A stretch of DNA of 25,840 bases from an uncultured Gemella sp. GTDB taxonomy: Bacteria > Bacillota > Bacilli > Staphylococcales > Gemellaceae. A program made the translations under genes and the position numbers. The stretch lies in NCBI GenBank assembly GCA_900555985.1, contig USNF01000012.1, positions 1 to 25,840 of the forward strand, given 5' to 3'. Below are positions 1-6,191 of this stretch, piece by piece (within the stretch, counting starts at the first letter, position 1; each line of letters begins with the position of its first letter). Below the pieces are notes generated by a model, which was not told the origin of the DNA, did not search any database, and was given only the letters and a program-made list of their open reading frames with translations.

Positions 1-283
1 AAAATCAAAAATATAAATAAAATTATAATAATAACAATAATAATATATATAATATTATTTTAATCAAATACGACTTTTTAAAATAGATAAATAGTCTAAA
101 AGCTATCCTTACTAAAAATATATATTTTAATATATTGTAACATATTTTCAGTAATTAGCATACTTATATATTACTTTATATTATTATGAGATTTAATAAT
201 TTAGGTATCCTATACTACTTTAAAATGGTTTTAATTTTTAATACAAAGGAGACTATATACGTAGTTATCTTTTTATACATATA
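1..283. other. AT-rich intergenic DNA, no gene seen
   Basis: This stretch is extremely AT-rich, with runs such as ATAATAATATATATAATATT near the left edge. I see no open frame with a ribosome binding site on either strand. An AAAGGAG at about 245-251 is not followed by a start codon. It may contain the downstream flank of a gene beyond the window. Confidence 0.5.
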
Positions 284-315
284 AAAAGGTTCCTAGTTAA
301 AACTAAGAACCTTTT
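284..315 (-). terminator. Rho-independent terminator of the aldehyde dehydrogenase gene
   Basis: An inverted repeat AAAAGGTTC-C-TAGTT ... AACTA-A-GAACCTTTT lies 22 bases past the dehydrogenase stop codon. The single C/A mismatch on the plus strand becomes a G-U wobble in minus-strand RNA. The minus strand continues into a short U tract (CCTTTTTAT). Both points fit termination of the minus-strand gene. Confidence 0.8.
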
Positions 316-337
316 GACTTGGCTTTTATATTAAAAA

Positions 338-1816
338 TTAGTTATAGAATCCTGAAACGTCATCTGAAAGATCGATTAAGATATTTTTCATTTGTGAGTA
401 GTGTTCTAAGATAACTTTGTGAGTTTCACGTCCGATACCTGATTTTTTGTATCCTCCAAATGGAGCATGCTCAGGAATTTGGTTATAAGTGTTAACCCAC
501 ATTCTTCCTGTTTCTACACTGCGTGCAATATTAAGTGCTCTAGTAATGTTTTTAGAGAATACTGCTCCTGCAAGACCATATTCACTATCGTTTGCTTGTT
601 CAATAACTTCTTCATCAGATTTGAATTTGATAATTACTGATACTGGTCCAAATACTTCTTCTTGAGAAATACGGCAACCATTATTAACACCAGTGATTAA
701 TGTAGGTTTAACAAATGCACCTTTGTCACAACCATTTTCAGTGTAGCGTTCTCCACCAACAAGAACTTCTCCACCTTCTTTTTTAGCTATTTCAATGTAG
801 TTAACAATTTTTTCTGCTTGTTTTTCATCAATTTGGCTACCCATTTGAGTAGTTGGATCTAATGGATCACCAATTTTAATTTTATTGAATCTTTCTTTTA
901 CTTTAGAAACAAATTCATCATAGATTCCTTCTTGAACGAAGATTCTAGAACCAGCACAACATACTTGTCCTTGGTTGAATAAGATACCTAGTTGAGCACC
1001 ATCTAATGCTTTTTCAATATCAGCATCATCTAAGATAATATTAGCTGATTTTCCTCCTAATTCTAATGTAGCTGGAATTAATTTTTCTGCAGCTGCAACA
1101 GCGATTTTTTTACCGATTTCTGTAGAACCAGTGAATGCTAATTTATTTAATCCTTCATGATTTTTTAGGAATTCTCCTGATTTACTTCCTCGTCCTGTTA
1201 CTACATTTAATACACCTTTTGGAAGTACATCTTGAATTAATTCAACAAATGTTAATAAACTTAGTGAAGTTAAGCTAGATGGTTTAATAACTATAGTATT
1301 ACCTGCAGCTAATGCTGGAGCAATTTTCCAAGCTGCCATTAAGAATGGGAAGTTCCAAGGAATAATTTGTCCTACTACTCCGATAGGTTCTCTTAATACT
1401 AAACTTAAGAATTTTTCTTCTAAAACAGTTGCTTGACCTTCATCCGCTAATATACATCCTGCGAAATATCTAAAATGTTTAGCACTGAATGGTACGTCTA
1501 CTGCCATAGTTTCACGAATTGGTTTACCATTATCTAAACTTTCTGTAGTAGCTAATAATTCAGTATTTTCATCAATAATATCAGCGATTTTATTTAATAA
1601 AGCTGCACGTTCGCTTACTGTAGTTTTTTTCCAAGTTTTGAATGCTTCTTTAGCTGCTTCAACCGCGCGATTTACGTCACCTTCAGTTGCATCTGGGAAA
1701 TTTGCTAAATATTCAGAGTTTGCTGGGTTATATGCTTTTAAAACTAATTTATCTTCAGAATCAACCCACTCCCCATTAATAAACATTTTGTAATTTTCTT
1801 TATTTAATTTACTCAT
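338..1816 (-). CDS. aldA: NAD(P)-dependent aldehyde dehydrogenase (AldA-like)
   Basis: It oxidises an aldehyde to the carboxylic acid with NAD(P)+ in the cytoplasm; the physiological aldehyde cannot be read from the sequence. With the chosen start it is 492 residues, the usual length for the superfamily. Visible family motifs are PWNF (Asn155), the cofactor-binding IKPS (Lys178), FTGSTEIG (228-235), the general base Glu252 in LELGG, and catalytic Cys286 in GQVCCAGSR. The C-terminal FGGYKKSGIGRE is typical of AldA/BetB-type enzymes, and the sequence resembles staphylococcal AldA as I remember it. The open frame extends 12 codons further upstream. I prefer the ATG at 1816 because AAGGAG stands 10 bases before it and the likely promoter -10 (1853-1858) would put the transcript start inside the extension. 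The gene is monocistronic, with its own promoter and terminator. The symbol reflects family resemblance only. Confidence 0.88.
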   Translation of the reverse strand: MSKLNKENYKMFINGEWVDSEDKLVLKAYNPANSEYLANFPDATEGDVNRAVEAAKEAFKTWKKTTVSERAALLNKIADIIDENTELLATTESLDNGKPIRETMAVDVPFSAKHFRYFAGCILADEGQATVLEEKFLSLVLREPIGVVGQIIPWNFPFLMAAWKIAPALAAGNTIVIKPSSLTSLSLLTFVELIQDVLPKGVLNVVTGRGSKSGEFLKNHEGLNKLAFTGSTEIGKKIAVAAAEKLIPATLELGGKSANIILDDADIEKALDGAQLGILFNQGQVCCAGSRIFVQEGIYDEFVSKVKERFNKIKIGDPLDPTTQMGSQIDEKQAEKIVNYIEIAKKEGGEVLVGGERYTENGCDKGAFVKPTLITGVNNGCRISQEEVFGPVSVIIKFKSDEEVIEQANDSEYGLAGAVFSKNITRALNIARSVETGRMWVNTYNQIPEHAPFGGYKKSGIGRETHKVILEHYSQMKNILIDLSDDVSGFYN

Positions 1817-1852
1817 AATTTTACGTCTCCTTATACGTCTGTATTTTCTCAA

Positions 1853-1881
1853 ATATTAACACATTTATGTATACGCTTCAA
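1853..1881 (-). promoter_or_regulatory. Candidate promoter of the aldehyde dehydrogenase gene
   Basis: On the minus strand TTGAAG (1876-1881) and TAATAT (1853-1858) are separated by 17 bases, with a TG one base before the -10. The start codon lies about 30 bases downstream of the expected transcript start. The -35 overlaps one of two ACGCTT-containing elements described separately. Confidence 0.5.
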
Positions 1882-1903
1882 TACATCTGCTCAAACGCTT
1901 ACA
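1868..1903. promoter_or_regulatory. Paired cre-like elements at the aldehyde dehydrogenase promoter
   Basis: Two elements carry the same ACGCTT core, at 1873-1878 and 1895-1900, exactly 22 bases (about two helical turns) apart. Read on the minus strand they are TGTAAGCGTTTGAGCA and TTGAAGCGTATACA. These resemble the CcpA catabolite-response consensus WTGNAANCGNWNNCW: one element mismatches at one position, while the other has a good left half and a poor right half. One overlaps the -35. CcpA binding is an inference, and another regulator is equally possible. The rest of 1904-2070 is AT-rich, with nothing recognised. Confidence 0.35.
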
Positions 1904-2070
1904 TATATATAACAAATATTTTGAAATTTATTAAAGTTAACCTTTTTATTTATGTATTCACAAGTTAACTTATTATCATTAATAACTAAATAATATAAAA
2001 AATAATAGCTCAATATTTTTTATATATTTAAATATTAAAATTTATAATTTATGAATAACAATACAAAAAG

Positions 2071-2109
2071 AAAAACCTTTGAAATACTAATTATATTTCA
2101 AAGATTTTT
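2071..2109 (-). terminator. Rho-independent terminator of the nitroreductase gene
   Basis: A stem of AAAAA-C-CTTTGAAAT against ATTTCAAAG-A-TTTTT (plus strand) sits 10 bases past the nitroreductase stop. The C/A mismatch becomes a G-U pair in minus-strand RNA. The minus strand then runs into TTTTTCTTTTTG. Confidence 0.75.
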
Positions 2110-2119
2110 CAATAATATA

Positions 2120-2710
2120 TTATTTTACTACTCTTACACGTGATGTTCTTTCTATTGGAGCTGCTTCATCTACTATTTCACCAAATGGCATTTGTGCACG
2201 AAGAACTAAGTTAGCTGGAATATCCCATTCTTCAGCTACTCTTTCATCAATAACAGGGTTATAGTGTTGAATATTTGCACCTACACCTGCTTCCGCCAAT
2301 ACATTCCAAACGGCAAATGATGCAATACCTGTTGATTGTTCTGACCATAATGGGAAGTTATCAGCATATGATGGGAATTGTTCTTGTAATCCTTTTATTA
2401 CATCATGATCTTCAAAGAATAAGATAGTTCCATAAGCTGCAGCAAATCCATCTAATTTTGCTTTAGTTGCTGTTTTTGCGTCTTCATTAGGTAAGAATTT
2501 ACCTAATTCTTCAAAAGTAATATCCCAAAGTTTTTGGTGGTTATCACCTAATAATACTACTGCATGAGCAGTTTGTGAGTTAAAGGCACTTGGTGAATAT
2601 TTAACTGCATTATCAATGATTTCTAATACTTCGTTTTCTGATAATGGTAAATTTTTACCTAGTGCATACTGGCTTCTTCTATTTTGATATAAATTTTTTG
2701 CGTGTGTCAT
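2120..2710 (-). CDS. Nitroreductase-family oxidoreductase (Frm2/HypO-like)
   Basis: This 196-residue protein belongs to the FMN-dependent nitroreductase superfamily, most like the small Frm2-type branch. Supporting features are the N-terminal NRRSQYALGKN, where basic residues usually contact FMN phosphate, the segment YSPSAFNSQTAHAVVLLG, and the C-terminal MPFGEIVDEA. Such enzymes reduce nitro compounds, quinones or other electrophiles using NAD(P)H. The actual substrate cannot be read from sequence. The frame extends five codons upstream (MEESK), but those codons contain the ribosome binding site GGAGGA for the ATG at 2710, so I use that start. The gene is divergent from an HxlR-family regulator. 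This pairing is known from Bacillus subtilis, where HypR controls the nitroreductase HypO under disulfide stress, so local regulation by the neighbour is likely but inferred. Confidence 0.85.
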   Translation of the reverse strand: MTHAKNLYQNRRSQYALGKNLPLSENEVLEIIDNAVKYSPSAFNSQTAHAVVLLGDNHQKLWDITFEELGKFLPNEDAKTATKAKLDGFAAAYGTILFFEDHDVIKGLQEQFPSYADNFPLWSEQSTGIASFAVWNVLAEAGVGANIQHYNPVIDERVAEEWDIPANLVLRAQMPFGEIVDEAAPIERTSRVRVVK

Positions 2711-2796
2711 TTTCGATTCCTCCATTTTTGCTACTTGCTAAATTTATCTTTTTCTTTTATAATTAATATATATTAATATTATCATATACAAATAAA

Positions 2797-2821
2797 TATA
2801 CAAGTACGATTTTTTTGTATA
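2797..2821. promoter_or_regulatory. Inverted repeat in the nitroreductase/HxlR divergent promoter region (candidate operator)
   Basis: TATACAA (2797-2803) and TTGTATA (2815-2821) form a perfect 7-base inverted repeat with an 11-base spacer. A further direct copy of TATACAA lies at 2785-2791. On the minus strand the arm at 2798-2803 reads TTGTAT and sits about 16 bases before a TAATAT, so it could be the -35 of the nitroreductase gene. The other arm offers a TTGTAT for the plus strand. Operator spacing of this kind suits a dimeric winged-helix regulator such as the adjacent HxlR protein. Confidence 0.45.
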
Positions 2822-2886
2822 GTCAGTATCTTTTAAGATAGAAATGAATTGTATCAGTAATTAATAATTAGGAGTTTTTTAAAAAA

Positions 2887-3243
2887 ATGAAAGAAAAAGA
2901 ATTATTTGGGGTTTGCCCCTTCTTCACAACACAGAAAATATTATCAGGTAAATGGACAATTTTAATTTTACACTTACTTGAGGGAAAAGCAGTAAGATTT
3001 AATGAGCTTCAACGTGAGTTAGGAACAATTACACAAGCTACTCTAACAAAACAGCTTAAACAACTAGAAAAAGATGGATTGATCAACAGAAAAGTCTACG
3101 CACAAATACCACCTAAAGTAGAATACAGCTTAACAGAGATTGGTCAAAAGTTTCACAATGTTCTTAATGAACTTGAAGTTTGGGGAAATGACTATATAGA
3201 CTTTCTTGAAAAATCTGATAGAAAAGACTTAGTGGCACAATAA
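2887..3243 (+). CDS. HxlR-family winged-helix transcriptional regulator
   Basis: This 118-residue protein has the HxlR (DUF24) signature: a short N-terminus with the conserved cysteine (Cys10 in GVCPFF), followed by the winged-helix core around residues 16-90. Recognisable parts are GKWTILILHLL, FNELQRELGTITQATLTKQLKQLEKDGLI and the wing leading to YSLTEIG. Members bind DNA as dimers and often sense electrophiles or oxidants through the N-terminal cysteine. Cys10 is the only cysteine here, so any redox switch would be of the one-cysteine type, not the intra-protein pair of HypR. AGGAG (2870-2874) lies 12 bases before the ATG, a slightly long spacing. The stop overlaps the start of the next gene (TAATG), indicating translational coupling. 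It probably controls the divergent nitroreductase gene and itself. Confidence 0.88.
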   Translation: MKEKELFGVCPFFTTQKILSGKWTILILHLLEGKAVRFNELQRELGTITQATLTKQLKQLEKDGLINRKVYAQIPPKVEYSLTEIGQKFHNVLNELEVWGNDYIDFLEKSDRKDLVAQ

Positions 3244-3755
3244 TGGATAAAATAAATAAAATTAAAAATATCCTTCCCCTACTATCTGACAACCAATTAG
3301 ATATATTAGACAGTATTATTTCATCATGGGATATTAAATCTTCTCAGCTTCATACTGATGATAAGGTAGTCAAAGCAATTTATGAGAGTACTGTAAATCC
3401 TATTGAGGATCCACTTAAAAATTATTCTAAAGAGGAATTATTAGAAGAATATGGTGTACTTTTTTACAACCAAAATGAAATGGAACAAACAAACAGTAAT
3501 ATAGAAGAAATTCAAATAGAATATCCTCAAAATATGACTAATAAAAATTCCGAAGAGAATAAATATGATAACTTAGACATTAAATCCCTTATTTCTAAAA
3601 AGCCCTTAGTCGAAGAAACAGTTAATCAACAAACTAACGATGAAGATTTTGATCCGCTTTTCCCAAATGTCGATTTTGACTCTATGACAGGACTAAATAA
3701 ATCTAAGTATGATGACTTAGATTTCTCAGCTTTAATATCAAAGAAACCTAAATAG
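3243..3755 (+). CDS. Unrecognised acidic 170-residue protein with a repeated KYDxLD...LISKKP motif
   Basis: I do not recognise this family. The ATG shares its A with the HxlR stop codon (TAATG) and has no separate strong ribosome binding site, so it should be translated by coupling. The N-terminal 75 residues look helical (KIKNILPLLSDNQLDILDSI). The rest is acidic, rich in Asn, Glu and Asp, and probably disordered. Two copies of a 15-residue motif occur at 107-121 (KYDNLDIKSLISKKP) and at 155-169 next to the C-terminus (KYDDLDFSALISKKP), with 11 of 15 positions identical. There is no signal peptide or membrane segment. Paired short motifs on a flexible acidic tail suggest a partner-binding adaptor. 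That is inference. A terminator follows directly. Confidence 0.7.
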   Translation: MDKINKIKNILPLLSDNQLDILDSIISSWDIKSSQLHTDDKVVKAIYESTVNPIEDPLKNYSKEELLEEYGVLFYNQNEMEQTNSNIEEIQIEYPQNMTNKNSEENKYDNLDIKSLISKKPLVEETVNQQTNDEDFDPLFPNVDFDSMTGLNKSKYDDLDFSALISKKPK

Positions 3756-3756
3756 C

Positions 3757-3790
3757 AAAAAGGAGATGTAACTTTACGCCTCCTTTTTTT
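3757..3790. terminator. Terminator between convergent genes
   Basis: AAAAAGGAG (3757-3765) pairs with CTCCTTTTT (3780-3788), and inside the loop GTAA can pair with TTAC. The plus strand continues into a long T run. The hairpin lies one base past the stop of the plus-strand gene and touches the stop of the convergent protease gene, so it may serve both. Confidence 0.7.
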
Positions 3791-4874
3791 ATTTTTCTTT
3801 CATTATTAGATCTTTAATATAACTTATATACTTTTCTTCCATTATTTGAGCTCGAAGATTAGGACACTTATCCAGTATCTTTCTTCCTTCTTCTAAAAGT
3901 TCTAATGCTTTTTCAGGATTATTATTTACTTTCCACTCAATTAATGCATTTATCGTCTTATTCTGAGGTGCATTTGTTTTGAGACTAGATTTTGTAAATG
4001 AATCATTTAGCAATTCCTCTAACAATGGATTTTCTTTATCTAGTAAACACATAAAGAAAATTAATAGCTTAGAAACTTCTATTTTGTACGGAAGTATCAT
4101 ATCTGGATTTTCTTTATAAAATTGTAAAAGTCCATGATATGCTTTTTCAAATTCAAATTGTTCTTGATAATAATCGTACTCAATTAATTTTAAAGCATCT
4201 GTATTATAATTTGGTTTTTCAATTTTAAGGTTTTTAATTTTTTCTAGCTCTTCTGGATGTTCTTCAATATAAGATTTACCTATACTCGCATAATAATTAA
4301 CTACTAATGTTAAATATAGAACATATTTATTAGTTTCATCTTGTGTAGAAAGTTTATATGTCATACCATCATTAAAACCAGATGGTATTGCATTAGATAT
4401 ACCAAATATTATCCCTATCATTACTATCATTAAAGTATAGATACTAGGATATATAAACCAAATAGCTACAGAAAATATAAAGTTGCCAAGTACTCCACCA
4501 GCCAGATACAGTTTATATTGAAACTTTCCTTCTATATATTTTGGTGGTTTCATTAAGCATTGACCTAGAGTTCCTCTCATATGCTGTAGTCTTAACTTAA
4601 ATTTATTATTGCTGTCTTTTTCAAGTTTAAAATCAAATACTCTAAAACTAACGAATTTATATCCAGTTAGCAAACCAAATACTAAGTGCCCAGCTTCGTG
4701 GACAATAATTTGTATTACTACACCTATAACACATGATATTATTAGTAAAATTACACTAAAATCTTCTACTTTTGGAGCTAATTTCCCAGCATAACTTCCT
4801 CCAAAGAATCCAACAACTCCACTTAGTAAAATATACGCTGAAAATTTTAATATTCTTCCACTTTTGTTATTCAT
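3789..4874 (-). CDS. M50-like (site-2-protease type) membrane metalloprotease with a helical C-terminal tail
   Basis: This 361-residue integral membrane protein carries the zinc-protease motif HEAGH (His59, Glu60, His63) inside a hydrophobic segment. It also has a second motif NAIPSGFNDG (161-170) with the N-P-D-G spacing of the third zinc ligand, Asp169, in site-2 proteases. Both motifs are intact, so it is probably active. Hydrophobic segments lie near residues 11-30, 39-57, 123-160 and weakly beyond. From about 200 onward the protein is soluble and helical (for example PEKALELLEEGRKILDKCPNL), resembling TPR-type repeats, and could recruit a substrate. GGGGGA precedes the ATG. The gene begins 12 bases after the stop of the ATP-grasp gene and is surely co-transcribed with it. 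The substrate is unknown. Confidence 0.75.
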   Translation of the reverse strand: MNNKSGRILKFSAYILLSGVVGFFGGSYAGKLAPKVEDFSVILLIISCVIGVVIQIIVHEAGHLVFGLLTGYKFVSFRVFDFKLEKDSNNKFKLRLQHMRGTLGQCLMKPPKYIEGKFQYKLYLAGGVLGNFIFSVAIWFIYPSIYTLMIVMIGIIFGISNAIPSGFNDGMTYKLSTQDETNKYVLYLTLVVNYYASIGKSYIEEHPEELEKIKNLKIEKPNYNTDALKLIEYDYYQEQFEFEKAYHGLLQFYKENPDMILPYKIEVSKLLIFFMCLLDKENPLLEELLNDSFTKSSLKTNAPQNKTINALIEWKVNNNPEKALELLEEGRKILDKCPNLRAQIMEEKYISYIKDLIMKEK

Positions 4875-4886
4875 AATTCCCCCTAT

Positions 4887-6053
4887 TTAATCAATTTTTT
4901 TTTGAATGAAGTCTATGATTTCTATTAATTCTTCTTTTGACCCTACTGTGACTATAAATATTACATCACCCATAGCTTCTGCAAAAACTTTTGGTACATA
5001 CTCCACCATTCTGATTTTTTCATGATATTCGATATTAACATCATCTTCTGAATATTTATAATTATATTTATTTCGTCTAGATACTGTAGCTGTGTAGTTA
5101 TCAGTTTCATATTTTGGTACTTCTTCACCTACTACTACTTTTGCATATAACTCACATAAATCACAGTTATAAGCATAGTTATATAAGTCTATTGTTATTC
5201 CGCCAGCGATACGATTATTATATTCTAACGCTATATATTCTCCATCTGGTAGTTTAAAGAATTCAATATGGAAAAATCTTTCCTTCATACCAAATTCTTT
5301 TACAATATTTTTACCAATTTCTACTAACTTTTCATCAATTACTGGTTCTATATCTGTATAATAATCTTGAGCTTTATTTATTAATTCAAGTGTTGGTAAA
5401 CTATAAGTAAAACTTGTATCAAATACTACATTTCCTTCACTATCGATTAATCCATCATATGTACAAAGTACTGCATTATCAATATATTGTTCTAGGAAAT
5501 AACTTACACTTTCATCCCAAGTATTTCTAAAATTCTCAACGTCTTCTTGTGTAAATAGTTTATAAGTATTAGCTGCACCTACTCCATTATCTGGTTTAGC
5601 TATTACAGGTAATCCTAAAGTTTCTATAGTTGGAGCGAGTTCTTCTTTATTACTTATAGAAAGACCTTCTACTACTCTAGCACCAGCTTTTCTAAAGACA
5701 TCTTTCATTCTAGATTTATATTTAGTTAATAATAGCTGACTAGGTTTTACTCCATCAATATTGAAGTCTTCTCTAATTTTGGCATCTAATTCTAACCAAT
5801 ATTCATTATTTGATTCAACTCTATCTATTTTTCCATGTTTATATGTTAAAAAAGCTACAGCTTTTAGCACTTCATTATAGTCTTCTAAATTATTAACTTT
5901 AAAATACTCTGTAATAACTTCTTGTAGTCTTGGGCTTAGCTCATCATAGCTTTCCGTACCTATACCTAAAACAGTTATTCCCTTTTCACTAAGTCTTTTT
6001 GCGAAATATTCTTGACTCTTGGGAAAGTTAGGAGAAATTAACAAATAATTCAT
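4887..6053 (-). CDS. ATP-grasp domain carboxylate-amine ligase-like protein
   Basis: This 388-residue cytoplasmic protein has an N-terminal pre-ATP-grasp domain (residues 1-100, starting MNYLLISPNFP) and an ATP-grasp core from about 108 to 310. Expected features are present: Lys153 and the flexible loop in PVIAKPDNGVGA, the acidic Glu264 (HIEFF), and the magnesium-binding Glu277 and Asn279 in ALEYNNRIAGG. ATP-grasp enzymes join a carboxylate to an amine or thiol through an acyl phosphate. Whether the acceptor here is an amino acid, peptide or something else cannot be told. It is not a recognisable D-Ala-D-Ala ligase or biotin carboxylase. AAGGATGG precedes the ATG. It is first in a two-gene operon with an M50-like protease, which raises the possibility that the two act on the same peptide, but no small precursor gene is visible beside them. 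Confidence 0.75.
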   Translation of the reverse strand: MNYLLISPNFPKSQEYFAKRLSEKGITVLGIGTESYDELSPRLQEVITEYFKVNNLEDYNEVLKAVAFLTYKHGKIDRVESNNEYWLELDAKIREDFNIDGVKPSQLLLTKYKSRMKDVFRKAGARVVEGLSISNKEELAPTIETLGLPVIAKPDNGVGAANTYKLFTQEDVENFRNTWDESVSYFLEQYIDNAVLCTYDGLIDSEGNVVFDTSFTYSLPTLELINKAQDYYTDIEPVIDEKLVEIGKNIVKEFGMKERFFHIEFFKLPDGEYIALEYNNRIAGGITIDLYNYAYNCDLCELYAKVVVGEEVPKYETDNYTATVSRRNKYNYKYSEDDVNIEYHEKIRMVEYVPKVFAEAMGDVIFIVTVGSKEELIEIIDFIQKKID

Positions 6054-6151
6054 AACTACACCATCCTTTTTTAATTTACTTACAATTTTATCATAATTTT
6101 AAATATTTTTCTAATATTTTCTGAAAATAAATAATTATTTAAATAATAAAA

Positions 6152-6186
6152 AGAGAATTAAAAGTTTGCATTACTTTTAATTCTCT
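6152..6186 (-). terminator. Strong terminator of the DedA-nicotinamidase gene
   Basis: AGAGAATTAAAAGT (6152-6165) and ACTTTTAATTCTCT (6173-6186) form a perfect 14-base stem with a 7-base loop. It begins five bases past the stop codon of the minus-strand gene. The minus strand continues TTTTATTATTT. Confidence 0.85.
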
Positions 6187-6191
6187 CTTGT

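Noticed and set aside
1817..1852. N-terminal extension of the aldehyde dehydrogenase (MRKYRRIRRRKI)
   Set aside because: The extension lies between the likely promoter and the ribosome binding site and is unlike family N-termini. The downstream ATG has AAGGAG.
6054..6151. Precursor peptide gene beside the ATP-grasp gene
   Set aside because: I looked for a short frame with a ribosome binding site next to the ATP-grasp/M50 pair and found none; the space holds only AT-rich leader sequence.
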